Of a stretch of 64,000 bases of DNA, positions 1 through 7,552 are shown piece by piece (positions within the stretch are counted from its first letter, which is position 1; the number at the start of each line of letters is the position of its first letter). Under the pieces are notes generated by a model. The model saw only the letters and a list, made by a program, of their open reading frames with translations. It was not told the DNA's origin and did not search any database. A program made the position numbers and the translations under genes. Origin of the DNA: an uncultured Bacteroidales bacterium (GTDB lineage Bacteria > Bacteroidota > Bacteroidia > Bacteroidales > Salinivirgaceae); assembly GCA_937981765.1 (NCBI GenBank), contig CALJOM010000002.1, positions 337,298 through 401,297 of the forward strand, read 5' to 3'.

Positions 1-17
1 TTTTGCGCAAAGATAAT

Positions 18-49
18 GAAAGGCCGCTTCAGTCTAAAAAGCGACCTTC
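18..49 (-). terminator. Possible terminator of pckA
   Basis: A nine-base-pair stem (21-29 with 39-47) is continuous on the minus strand, where the one plus-strand mismatch becomes a G-U pair. It lies just past the pckA stop. The following U-run is poor, so this is a weak call. Confidence 0.4.
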
Positions 50-72
50 ATGAAATTACTATGGGTTAGAAA

Positions 73-1725
73 TTATTTCCCGGGACAAGCTTTAATAATT
101 TGAGGATTGAGATTATGGGAGCCATACGCCTTATCGAATTGCTCGCTGAATTTTCCAGCAAGCATACGGGCTGTTTTCTCGTAATCTTCTTTGTCGGCCC
201 AGGTATTTTGGGGAATCAATATTTCGCCAGGAACGTCGGGGCAGTAGAGAGGAATGTAAACATGGAAATGCGGGTCTTGAGTATATTCCACATTGTCCAA
301 TTGGCCAGAAAGAGCCGCGTTAACCATTGCTCTGGTATACCGTAGTTTAATCCGCGAGCCGACACCATATTTACCGCCACTCCATCCGGTATTAACAAGG
401 AAAACCCGAACGTTGTGTTTTTTCAGTTTTTCTCCCAGCATTCCGGCATAAACATCTGGTTGTGCCGGCATAAACGGGGCACCAAAAAAGCGACTGAACG
501 TAACCTGGGGTTCGGTAACACCGGTTTCGGTACCTGCCAGTTTGGAAGTGTATCCCATCATAAACCAAAGCATGGCCTGGTATTCATCCAATTTGGAGAT
601 CGGAGGAATTACTCCATAAGCATCGGCAGTTAGGAATAGTATAGTGGAAGGATGTCCCCCAACCGATGACTTTTTTATGTTGCTTAGAAAAGATAAAGGA
701 AAAGAAGCCCTGCTGTTTTCAGTTAAACGCGAGTCGAAGTAATCTACTTTACCGTTTGGGAAAACCATCGCGTTTTCGACAATAGCTCCATGATTAAGAT
801 AGTTGTCGGTGTGCATCACAGCGTTCCAGATCTCTGGCTCTGCTTCGGGTGTTATGTTTATCATTTTTGCGTAGCAGCCGTTTTCAAAATTGGCAATTCC
901 TTTGTCAGACCATCCGTGTTCGTCGTCACCTAGAAGTGCGCGGGTCGGATCGGCCGAAAGTGTGGTTTTTCCGGTCCCCGAAAGTCCAAGAAGTAGTGCC
1001 GTACGACCATCTGTCCCCTCGTTGGCGGAGCAGTGTAGAGGTAAAATGCCCTCAAGAGGAAGATAATAGTTCATAACTGTAAAAATCAGCTTCTTCATAC
1101 TTCCCATGTACGAAGAGCCAAAAACAATTCCTACCCGGCGGTCGAAATCAATAACTACCGCCATATCGCTGGTAACACCCGGTTTAAATTCACGAAGTCG
1201 TCCGGTGTATCGTTCCCGGCTTAATTTGTGGTCCGGAATGGATAGTAAGGTAAAGGGCTTTTGTGCAAAAATACTTTTGTTAATGTCGTTAGGTATCGGT
1301 CGAAACATGTTGTCGCAAAACAGCCCCGAAAGTGCTTTATAAGTAATGGTTTTAACCGGAAGAGCATACTCTGAGTCGGCACCTACGGCACGATCGAGTT
1401 CATAAATTTCTGTCGAGTCTTGAAGTACTTTGAGAGCATCTTCAAAGAGCATATCAAACGTCTCGGGTTCCATAGGTAGATTGTTGGGCGACGTCCAATC
1501 AATCAGATGCGCACTTTGCGGGTGTTTTACCAGATATGTATCCTTGGGGCTTCTTCCGGTCGATTCAGGCGATGTCCAAGTGGCAAGGGCTCCACATTGC
1601 ATTACTAAAGCTTCGCGATTTTCAACACTTAACCGGATAAGTTCTTTTCGTTCAGGGTTCTTTTTAACTCCTCGATGGTTTAATAGCAGGTTTTGGATCT
1701 TGGCTTTGAATTTGGGAGCTTCCAT
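73..1725 (-). CDS. pckA: Phosphoenolpyruvate carboxykinase (ATP)
   Basis: Converts oxaloacetate and ATP to phosphoenolpyruvate, CO2 and ADP in the cytoplasm; in many anaerobic Bacteroidota it runs in reverse to fix CO2 on the way to succinate. The 550 residues are about the usual length of the ATP-dependent family. Visible motifs are the substrate loop TGRSPKDTYLV (about 56-66), the lysine pair in YMGSMKK (206-212), the P-loop GLSGTGKTT (about 247-255), the metal/kinase-2 segment LLGDDEHGW (264-272), and NTGWSGGKYGVG near residue 450. The ATG at 1723-1725 is preceded by a complete Bacteroidota promoter (1768-1797). The gene stands alone, with a terminator for the next minus-strand gene behind it. 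The GTP-dependent enzyme is excluded by the kinase motifs. Confidence 0.97.
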   Translation of the reverse strand: MEAPKFKAKIQNLLLNHRGVKKNPERKELIRLSVENREALVMQCGALATWTSPESTGRSPKDTYLVKHPQSAHLIDWTSPNNLPMEPETFDMLFEDALKVLQDSTEIYELDRAVGADSEYALPVKTITYKALSGLFCDNMFRPIPNDINKSIFAQKPFTLLSIPDHKLSRERYTGRLREFKPGVTSDMAVVIDFDRRVGIVFGSSYMGSMKKLIFTVMNYYLPLEGILPLHCSANEGTDGRTALLLGLSGTGKTTLSADPTRALLGDDEHGWSDKGIANFENGCYAKMINITPEAEPEIWNAVMHTDNYLNHGAIVENAMVFPNGKVDYFDSRLTENSRASFPLSFLSNIKKSSVGGHPSTILFLTADAYGVIPPISKLDEYQAMLWFMMGYTSKLAGTETGVTEPQVTFSRFFGAPFMPAQPDVYAGMLGEKLKKHNVRVFLVNTGWSGGKYGVGSRIKLRYTRAMVNAALSGQLDNVEYTQDPHFHVYIPLYCPDVPGEILIPQNTWADKEDYEKTARMLAGKFSEQFDKAYGSHNLNPQIIKACPGK

Positions 1726-1767
1726 AGATTGGATATTTTTTTTGAATTTGGTTAAAATTTAAAAGAG

Positions 1768-1797
1768 CAAATTTACGCTGTTTTTTGGTTTATTCAA
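1768..1797 (-). promoter_or_regulatory. Promoter of pckA (TTG-N19-TAAATTTG)
   Basis: On the minus strand TTG (1797-1795) is followed after 19 bases by TAAATTTG (1775-1768), an exact match to the Bacteroidota -33/-7 consensus TTG-N19-TAnnTTTG. It lies about 40 bases before the pckA ATG. Confidence 0.75.
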
Positions 1798-1817
1798 ACG
1801 TTTGCGGTAAAAAATAT

Positions 1818-1844
1818 CAAGGCATACCAGAAAGGTATGCCTTG
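1818..1844 (-). terminator. Terminator after the 155-residue lipoprotein gene
   Basis: A perfect 11-bp stem (1818-1828 with 1834-1844, loop of five) is followed on the minus strand by a U-rich run. It sits 25 bases past the stop of the lipoprotein gene. Confidence 0.75.
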
Positions 1845-1868
1845 GGTGTTATGTTGAATAATTGCTAA

Positions 1869-2336
1869 TTATTGCTTGTATCGTCTGCTTTGAGGCGGAT
1901 AGAATTCCTGAAAAAATCTGTTTCTAATGGAATCCATTTCATGGAATAGCTCATTTATCATTTGTTGGTCGCGCCAAATTCGGCTGCTAAATAGGTCATA
2001 TCCGAAAAAAGGATTGAAAAACAGAGAATCGTACATTCGAAACGGGTTTTTGCGCAAATAATTGGGAGTTAAAAAAGGATCTTCAAACAATGGATTGATT
2101 CTGAATACGTTCAATAGGCTGTCCCATGGAATGGATTTGTAATTATCCGATGAGTAATATTGAATATATGTTGAATCGTAGCGAATAAGATTTCCATGTT
2201 CATCATACTCCCTGGTAACTTTAATGTCGGTTTTGGGAGAAATATTTTTTCCATCGCTGTTGCTTTGACTGTGTAACTGGCATCCGGTGATTAATAGAAG
2301 TAAGCTTATCACCGATATAACACCCCACCTTTTCAT
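1869..2336 (-). CDS. Hypothetical lipoprotein
   Basis: 155 residues. The N-terminus is a lipoprotein signal: two basic residues, a run of hydrophobic residues and the lipobox ITGC (cysteine about 19), so the mature protein should be membrane-anchored and periplasmic or outer-membrane facing. The rest is rich in Tyr, Phe, Arg and Asn (for example DDLF-like turns and FNPFFGYDLFSSR) and ends in QSRRYKQ. I do not recognise a domain. It lies immediately downstream of two hsp20 genes on the same strand, but the 25-base gap and the change of product type do not prove co-transcription. It has its own terminator. Confidence 0.7.
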   Translation of the reverse strand: MKRWGVISVISLLLLITGCQLHSQSNSDGKNISPKTDIKVTREYDEHGNLIRYDSTYIQYYSSDNYKSIPWDSLLNVFRINPLFEDPFLTPNYLRKNPFRMYDSLFFNPFFGYDLFSSRIWRDQQMINELFHEMDSIRNRFFQEFYPPQSRRYKQ

Positions 2337-2361
2337 AGCACTATGGTTTAAACGTACAAAA

Positions 2362-2802
2362 CTATTTTATTGGAATTGTTTTTTTAGTTGCCATTGCTTC
2401 GGCTTTTTTGCCTACCACTATGGTCAGAATTCCGTTTTTGAGTTCGGCATGAATTTTCTCTTCATCGGCATAGTCTGGCAAATGGTAAGCGCGATAGAAT
2501 TTTTGATAACTGAATTCACGACGAATCCAATGTTTTTCGTTGGATTCTCCTTTGTTTTGTTTTTCAGCATGGATAACCAGGCATTGATTTTCCACACGAA
2601 CATTGATTTCTTTGCGGTCGAACCCTGGCAATGCTATTGATAATTCAATAGCTTTTTCATCATCAGAAATCTTACTTGCTGGAGTTTGCCCGTTAATTTT
2701 CAACAGTGAAAATGGTTTTTCAAACAATCGTTTAACTATTGCGGGCAGTTTGGGTTTGGGGATGATTGCTGGTTTCATAGTCGTAAGTTTTACATTCAAC
2801 AT
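2362..2802 (-). CDS. Hsp20 / alpha-crystallin family small heat-shock protein (downstream copy)
   Basis: 146 residues. ATP-independent holdase chaperone of the cytoplasm that binds unfolding proteins as oligomers. The alpha-crystallin domain covers about residues 42-135: the segments IELSIALPGFDRKEINVRVE, HWIRREFSYQKFYRAYHLP and AELKNGILTIVVGKK are typical. The C-terminus ends in TIPIK, the I-x-I tail motif that docks neighbouring subunits. It follows a second hsp20 gene on the same strand, with a strong hairpin between the two (2826-2856), so the pair may be transcribed separately. The two proteins are clearly paralogous but diverged outside the core domain, with this copy having a longer basic proline/lysine-rich N-terminus. 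Confidence 0.93.
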   Translation of the reverse strand: MLNVKLTTMKPAIIPKPKLPAIVKRLFEKPFSLLKINGQTPASKISDDEKAIELSIALPGFDRKEINVRVENQCLVIHAEKQNKGESNEKHWIRREFSYQKFYRAYHLPDYADEEKIHAELKNGILTIVVGKKAEAMATKKTIPIK

Positions 2803-2825
2803 TTGTTGTTTTGAGTTGTTTTGAT

Positions 2826-2856
2826 AAGTAGCCGGATATTTTAGTTCCGGCTACTT
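2826..2856 (-). terminator. Hairpin between the two hsp20 genes
   Basis: Perfect 10-bp stem AAGTAGCCGG (2826-2835) with its complement at 2847-2856 and an 11-base loop, 20 bases after the stop of the upstream hsp20. The U-run is short, so it may be a partial terminator or an mRNA-stabilising hairpin. Confidence 0.6.
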
Positions 2857-2876
2857 AAACCATGTTGAGTGGTTAA

Positions 2877-3314
2877 TTATTTAATCTCGATTTTACGAGC
2901 TGGTTTGGGTTTAGCTTCCTCTTTTTTCGGGATAGAGAGATGTAGAATACCGTTTTCATACTTAGCTTCAATCTTGTCGCTCTCTACCGTAGCTGGAAGA
3001 GTGAAGGTGCGCTTGAAGGATTGATAGCTAAATTCACGATGTGTGAATTGTTGTCCATCTTTAGTTTCGTTTTCAACTCTCTTCTCAGAGGAGATGGTGA
3101 GGATATTATCGTTAACCTCTACATTAAACTCTTCCTTATTAAAACCAGGAGCTGCCACTTCTACTTCATACCCATTGTTGTCCTCCTTAATATTAACAGA
3201 TGGAAGAGTTGTGTTTGTGCTCGAAAAGTTTAGACGAGCCAGGTCGAACAGGTCGTTTTCGAAAAAGTTCTCTAACAATCTTGGCAGTGATGTGTTTACT
3301 CTCATCAGTGTCAT
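2877..3314 (-). CDS. Hsp20 / alpha-crystallin family small heat-shock protein (upstream copy)
   Basis: 145 residues. Cytoplasmic holdase chaperone. The alpha-crystallin domain runs from about residue 38 to 130, with YEVEVAAPGFNKEEFNVEV, FTHREFSYQSFKRTFTLP and YENGILHLSIPKKEE as family hallmarks, and the C-terminal tail ends in the I-x-I motif KIEIK. The start at 3312-3314 is favoured by a strong Shine-Dalgarno run (GGAGG, 3323-3327) eight bases upstream, which is unusual for Bacteroidota, where such sites are rarely needed. The upstream 330 bases carry two inverted repeats that may bind a regulator. Paralogue of the next gene downstream. Confidence 0.94.
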   Translation of the reverse strand: MTLMRVNTSLPRLLENFFENDLFDLARLNFSSTNTTLPSVNIKEDNNGYEVEVAAPGFNKEEFNVEVNDNILTISSEKRVENETKDGQQFTHREFSYQSFKRTFTLPATVESDKIEAKYENGILHLSIPKKEEAKPKPARKIEIK

Positions 3315-3650
3315 AGCTTCTTCCTCCTTTCTTAATTTGGTTGTTTTTCACCTTTTATTTTGCAAACTAAATTCCAAAAAAGCTATTTTAAATTCATTTT
3401 AAAACCTAACATATTGTATAACAGTATGTTACATATTGATTTGTAAAACAATTATCTGCCAAAACGACACTTGCGTAGTATAGTATAAGTGTCAATATGA
3501 CAAGGTGAGTTTGATAATGAATTTATAAATATCAGTAAATAAATATTTTACGATACTAAAATTCAATAAGCATACAGGAAATTTTTTCAGAACCTGATTT
3601 ATTCTTATAAAGTATTTAATTTTGAGATTTCTAAGTCAGAATCATGAATT
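3315..3650. other. Intergenic region with two inverted repeats
   Basis: About 336 AT-rich bases between divergent hsp20 and symporter genes, with no gene. It carries TAACATA-N11-TATGTTA (3407-3431), with the octamer ACATATTG repeated at 3409 and 3431, and GACACTT-N14-AAGTGTC (3466-3493). These look like operator sites but their partner is unknown. Confidence 0.5.
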
Positions 3651-4931
3651 ATGAAAATGTTTAAAATGTCGCTTCGGTCGCAAATCTTGGTTAGTTTATT
3701 TTTAGGAGTCGGTTTGGGCATGTTGGCTATTCACTTTGGATTTCAAAAGTTGGTGGTTGACTGGATAAAACCTTTTGGCATAATATTCCTGAATTTACTT
3801 AAAATGTTGGCTATTCCGTTGATTTTTGTTTCGCTTATACAGGGGATTTCCAGTATTTCTTCGTTAACACAATTATCGAGGATTGGATTCCGAACCATTA
3901 CGCTATATTTAATCACTACCATTATAGCGGTTAGTGTCGGGTTGATTTGGGTTAATATTATTAAACCTGCCGAATCGTTTCCGGCAGATCAACGTGAGCC
4001 ATTAATTGAAGCGTATAGTCAGCGTATTTCTAGCGTAAAATGGGAGGAAACAAAATCGCGTTCACCGCTTGATTTTTTGGTTGACATTGTTCCAGAGAAT
4101 TTGGTAAATGCAGCTTCGGAAAATCGAAACATGCTACAAATGATTTTCTTTGCTATTCTGTTCGGAAGCGCCATGGTGGTGGTTGGAACTGTAAAAGCAA
4201 AACCTTTGATAGAATTTTTTACAGCCACAAACTTAGTGTTTATCAAGGTGATAAATATTATAATGATCTTAGCTCCCCTGGGCGTTTTTGCTATTCTGGC
4301 TTCAGTATTGGTTGAAACAGCTGGAGATTCTGTAGTTTCATCTTTCAACGTACTAAAGGCGTTAGGCATGTATGCTTTGACGGTAATTGTTGGGTTAGCA
4401 ACGCTTATTTTTATTATTTATCCGTTGTTGTTGGCGCTTTTTTCTTCAGTTAGAATCAAGGACTTTTATAAAGGAATATTACCTGCTCAGATGGTTGGGT
4501 TCACTACAAGTTCCAGTGTTGCAACACTGCCGGTAACTATGCAACAGTGTGAGGAGCAATTAAAATTAAATCCCTCTACGGTATCGTTTGTAATCCCCGT
4601 TGGTGCCACAATTAACATGGATGGAACATCTTTATATCAGGCTGTTGCAGCTGTGTTTATTGCATCGGTTTTTGGTATTGAACTAACGTTGAGCCAGCAA
4701 TTAATTATTGTGCTAACCGCTACGCTTGCGTCCATTGGTTCGGCTGGAGTTCCAAGTGCTGGAATTATCATGCTGGTAATTGTGCTTGAAACATTACATA
4801 TTCCCGCAGCCGGTGTGGCATTAATTTTTGCTGTTGATCGGCCTTTGGACATGTTTCGCACTACGGTTAATATTACAGGCGATTGTCTTATTTGTTCAAT
4901 AGTTGATAAATCGTTAAATCGTGTACAATGA
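3651..4931 (+). CDS. Dicarboxylate/amino acid:cation symporter (DAACS family)
   Basis: 426 residues, inner-membrane Na+- or H+-coupled uptake of glutamate, aspartate or C4-dicarboxylates (GltP/GltT/DctA type). The diagnostic transport-core motifs are all present: the serine-rich re-entrant loop TTSSSVATLP (about 285-294), the NMDGT motif (322-326) and DRPLDMFRTTVNITGD (about 396-411), which holds the substrate-binding Asp, Arg and Asn. The two expected hairpins and about eight membrane helices are visible. Its stop overlaps the start of the next gene (ATGA), so at least one small membrane protein is co-translated with it. The exact substrate cannot be told from the sequence. Confidence 0.93.
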   Translation: MKMFKMSLRSQILVSLFLGVGLGMLAIHFGFQKLVVDWIKPFGIIFLNLLKMLAIPLIFVSLIQGISSISSLTQLSRIGFRTITLYLITTIIAVSVGLIWVNIIKPAESFPADQREPLIEAYSQRISSVKWEETKSRSPLDFLVDIVPENLVNAASENRNMLQMIFFAILFGSAMVVVGTVKAKPLIEFFTATNLVFIKVINIIMILAPLGVFAILASVLVETAGDSVVSSFNVLKALGMYALTVIVGLATLIFIIYPLLLALFSSVRIKDFYKGILPAQMVGFTTSSSVATLPVTMQQCEEQLKLNPSTVSFVIPVGATINMDGTSLYQAVAAVFIASVFGIELTLSQQLIIVLTATLASIGSAGVPSAGIIMLVIVLETLHIPAAGVALIFAVDRPLDMFRTTVNITGDCLICSIVDKSLNRVQ

Positions 4932-5116
4932 GCTCAATTATCAAGAAACTTAAACTAGCAGGTATTTCTGCCTTCATTATTGCATTTATAGCCACCTTAT
5001 TCAATGTTTATCAGTCAATTCCAATTCTAGAGCATGTAAAAATTACATTTGTTGTCTTTTTTATTTGGTTTCTAATCATTTTTTTGCTATTATTGTTTTT
5101 AGGACTTAAAAAATAA
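4928..5116 (+). CDS. Small two-helix membrane protein
   Basis: 62 residues with two hydrophobic segments (about 11-30 and 37-59) and basic ends, so a small inner-membrane hairpin protein. The start codon overlaps the stop of the symporter gene by four bases (ATGA), which indicates translational coupling. I do not recognise a family. It could be an accessory subunit of the transporter or simply an uncharacterised small protein. Confidence 0.7.
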   Translation: MSSIIKKLKLAGISAFIIAFIATLFNVYQSIPILEHVKITFVVFFIWFLIIFLLLLFLGLKK

Positions 5117-5123
5117 ATTGGTT

Positions 5124-5396
5124 ATGGCGAGTATTCGGCAATTAAAAAAGATTATCAACGGTATTATCGATGAGTTGAACTACGATATTGAACTATTTGT
5201 AGGTTTAAATCTCGATAGAAATCATTACGAATCACAACAACTTTACGAGGAGGTTTATTTGACAAGGGTGAAATATCTTGAAAAAATTAAACAAAAGGGC
5301 TTAACTAAAGTTGAATACCGGCAAATTCTTGATGAATTCATTAAAGAGGTTGACGAACTAAATCGAAAATTGGTTCAGATAATTAATAAGTCGTAG
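5124..5396 (+). CDS. Conserved-looking hypothetical protein, alpha-helical
   Basis: 90 residues from the ATG at 5124; an in-frame TTG two codons earlier is a less likely start. The protein is hydrophilic and strongly helical, with charged heptad-like stretches (for example LTRVKYLEKIKQKG and FIKEVDELNRKLVQIINKS), and no signal or membrane segment. It lies seven bases after the small membrane protein and ends just before a good terminator, so the three genes from 3651 form one operon. Function unknown. Confidence 0.75.
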   Translation: MASIRQLKKIINGIIDELNYDIELFVGLNLDRNHYESQQLYEEVYLTRVKYLEKIKQKGLTKVEYRQILDEFIKEVDELNRKLVQIINKS

Positions 5397-5422
5397 ACTT
5401 TTGGTGAAATTTAATTTGCATC

Positions 5423-5457
5423 ACTCCTTTTCCGTATGAGAAGGAGTATTTTTTTGT
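5423..5457 (+). terminator. Terminator of the symporter operon
   Basis: Stem of about ten pairs (5423-5432 with 5438-5447, one G-T pair) with a five-base loop, followed by a run of eight T with one A. It lies 27 bases past the stop of the 90-residue protein. Confidence 0.8.
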
Positions 5458-5563
5458 CTATTTTACAATGCTCTGTTGTAAAAAAATACCAAAAATCGAT
5501 ACAACCAAACGTAATAAAATATACTTTAGCAGGCAAAATATTTAACCATTAATTGTAAACCCC

Positions 5564-6961
5564 ATGACTGAGACAATCAAAAAATCATTGCGAGATTCGG
5601 CGACTGCCCGCTGGATTGTATTATCGCTTATTTCTTTGACAATGTTTTTTGCATATTTCTTTGTGGATGTGGCAGCTCCTTTGCAAAAACTTTTGGAGAC
5701 CAACTACAAGTGGAGCCCTGAAGTTTTTGGAATGCTTGGTGGCAGTGAGTTTTTTCTTAATGTATTTGCTGGATTTTTAATTATATCGGGAATTATTCTC
5801 GATAAAATGGGCATTCGGTTCACCATGATCACCGCTGGTACTACCATGGTAACAGGTGGTCTAATTAAGTATTACGCCTTAACGGAAGCTTTTGCCGGAA
5901 CCGGCTTGGCACATTGGTTGGGATCGTTTTTAACTGAAATACCTGCAAGCGCCAAATTAGCTTTCTTTGGTTTTGCTATATTCGGTATTGGTGTTGAAAT
6001 GGCCGGAATAACTGTTTCAAAAACCATTGTTAAATGGTTTCGTGGGAAAGAAATGGCTTTGGCCATGGGATTAGAGATGGCGTTAGCACGTTTAGGAGTT
6101 TTTGCTGTATTTCAATTAAGTCCTGTTTTTGCTGAAAAAGGTGGTGTGTCCAACTCTGTTTATTGGGGAGTAGCCTTTTTGTGTATAGGGTTTATCACAT
6201 TCTTTGTTTATACGTTTATGGATAGAGTTCTCGACAAAGAAATTGCCGATGACGCATCGAAAGATCCATCGGAAGAATTTAAACTTTCCGACATTTGGGT
6301 TATTTTTACTAATCCTGGATTTCTTGCTATTGCAGGGTTGTGTGTGCTTTTTTATTCGGCAATTTTCCCATTTCAAAAGTTTGCAACCGATATGTTAGCC
6401 TCAAAACTCGATATTGATATTGCAACAGCAGCCGAATATGTTTCATATTTCCCCATTGGAGCCATGATTTTAACTCCTTTTATCGGCTTTTTCCTCGATA
6501 AAAGAGGCTATGGTGCAAGTATGATGATGTATGGTGCAATTCTGCTTATGGTTTCTCATTTAATATTCGCTTTAGTTCCTGAAGCGGCTTTCACAAAACC
6601 TGTTGCATTAGGGACTATAGTTATTTTAGGAGTTGCATTCTCTTTGGTCCCCGCCTCTATGTGGCCCTCAATTCCTAAGGTTGTGGAGGATCGTTATCTA
6701 GGCTCGGCCTATGGATTAACTTTCTGGATTCAGAATATGGGATTATTTGGTGTTCCAATCTTAATTGGATGGGCTCTTTCTACTACTAACCCCGGAGTAT
6801 CGGAGCAAATCAAAGCCGGTGTTGAAGGAGTGAAATATAATTATATGGTTCCGGAATTAATTTTTGCCGGATTTGGATTCTTTGCTTTTGTGCTTAGCTT
6901 TTACCTTAAGCATATCGATCGTAAGAAAGGATATGGTCTCGAATTGCCAAATAAAAAGTAG
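5564..6961 (+). CDS. MFS transporter
   Basis: 465 residues with about twelve hydrophobic segments split by a charged central loop (about 220-240, DKEIADDASKDPSEEF), the layout of a major facilitator in the inner membrane. The cytoplasmic loop motif after helix 2 reads GIILDKMGIRFTM (the D-K-x-G-x-R form of MFS motif A), and FFLDKRGYGASMM repeats it in the second half, as expected from the internal duplication. Charged residues and a GGSEFFLNVFAG helix suggest an organic-anion or sugar carrier, but the substrate cannot be assigned. Transcribed alone, with a strong terminator after it. Confidence 0.88.
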   Translation: MTETIKKSLRDSATARWIVLSLISLTMFFAYFFVDVAAPLQKLLETNYKWSPEVFGMLGGSEFFLNVFAGFLIISGIILDKMGIRFTMITAGTTMVTGGLIKYYALTEAFAGTGLAHWLGSFLTEIPASAKLAFFGFAIFGIGVEMAGITVSKTIVKWFRGKEMALAMGLEMALARLGVFAVFQLSPVFAEKGGVSNSVYWGVAFLCIGFITFFVYTFMDRVLDKEIADDASKDPSEEFKLSDIWVIFTNPGFLAIAGLCVLFYSAIFPFQKFATDMLASKLDIDIATAAEYVSYFPIGAMILTPFIGFFLDKRGYGASMMMYGAILLMVSHLIFALVPEAAFTKPVALGTIVILGVAFSLVPASMWPSIPKVVEDRYLGSAYGLTFWIQNMGLFGVPILIGWALSTTNPGVSEQIKAGVEGVKYNYMVPELIFAGFGFFAFVLSFYLKHIDRKKGYGLELPNKK

Positions 6962-6976
6962 GAATCAACGCTTTAA

Positions 6977-7025
6977 ATAGAAACAGCGGTTAGGCTTTAA
7001 GCCTAACCGCTGTTTCTATTTTTGA
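6977..7025 (+). terminator. Terminator of the MFS gene
   Basis: Perfect 19-bp inverted repeat (6977-6995 with 7001-7019, loop TTTAA) followed by T-rich sequence. It begins 16 bases after the stop and could act in both directions. Confidence 0.88.
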
Positions 7026-7045
7026 TCTAGGAGCTGGATTAAAAT

Positions 7046-7070
7046 AAAAAAGGAGGTTCCCCTCCTTTTT
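7046..7070 (-). terminator. Terminator of the HU gene
   Basis: Stem AAAAAGGAGG (7047-7056) with its complement (7061-7070) and loop TTCC, placed 20 bases past the HU stop; on the minus strand it ends in a U-run. Confidence 0.85.
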
Positions 7071-7090
7071 AGTTTTCTCGTTTGAATCTC

Positions 7091-7363
7091 TTATTGGATG
7101 CCGCCGGATAGTTCGTTTCCTGCTTTAAATTTGATAGTCTTTTTGGCAGGAATATTAATGGGCTTACGGGTTTTGGGGTTCATTCCTTTGCGAGATTTCC
7201 TCTCAGCTACTGAGAAAGAACCAAATCCAACCAAACCTACTCTGTCACCGGCTTTCAGTGCCTCGGAAACGGCTTCCATAAAGGCATCCAATGCTTTTTT
7301 AGTGTCAGCTTTGGTTAGGCCAGCTTTTGCTGCCATGGCATCGATTAGTTCTGCTTTGTTCAT
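7091..7363 (-). CDS. HU family DNA-binding protein
   Basis: 90 residues, the standard length of HU. It bends and compacts DNA as a dimer in the nucleoid. The N-terminal helices (MNKAELIDAMAAKAGLTKAD) and the DNA-binding arm are clear: GFGSFSVAERKSRKGMNPKT followed by RKPINIPAKKTIKFKAG, with the Asn-Pro that intercalates at the tip of the arm. A complete promoter (7406-7435) lies upstream and a strong terminator downstream, so it is a single-gene unit. Confidence 0.97.
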   Translation of the reverse strand: MNKAELIDAMAAKAGLTKADTKKALDAFMEAVSEALKAGDRVGLVGFGSFSVAERKSRKGMNPKTRKPINIPAKKTIKFKAGNELSGGIQ

Positions 7364-7405
7364 AACATTTAGTTTTTAAAGTACTACATAAACTGCTCTT
7401 CACTG

Positions 7406-7435
7406 CAAATATATAGTAAAAACGAACTATTGCAA
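7406..7435 (-). promoter_or_regulatory. Promoter of the HU gene (TTG-N19-TATATTTG)
   Basis: Minus-strand TTG (7435-7433), 19-base spacer, TATATTTG (7413-7406): full match to the Bacteroidota consensus, 43 bases before the HU start. Confidence 0.78.
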
Positions 7436-7552
7436 ATTTTTTTTTAAAAATTTCCACGAATTTTTGATTTTTTATGCATTCACTATAAGCAATATAGGTG
7501 TTTTTCATGTTCAGGAGTAATTAATATAACGATATAAACTATTTATAATCAA

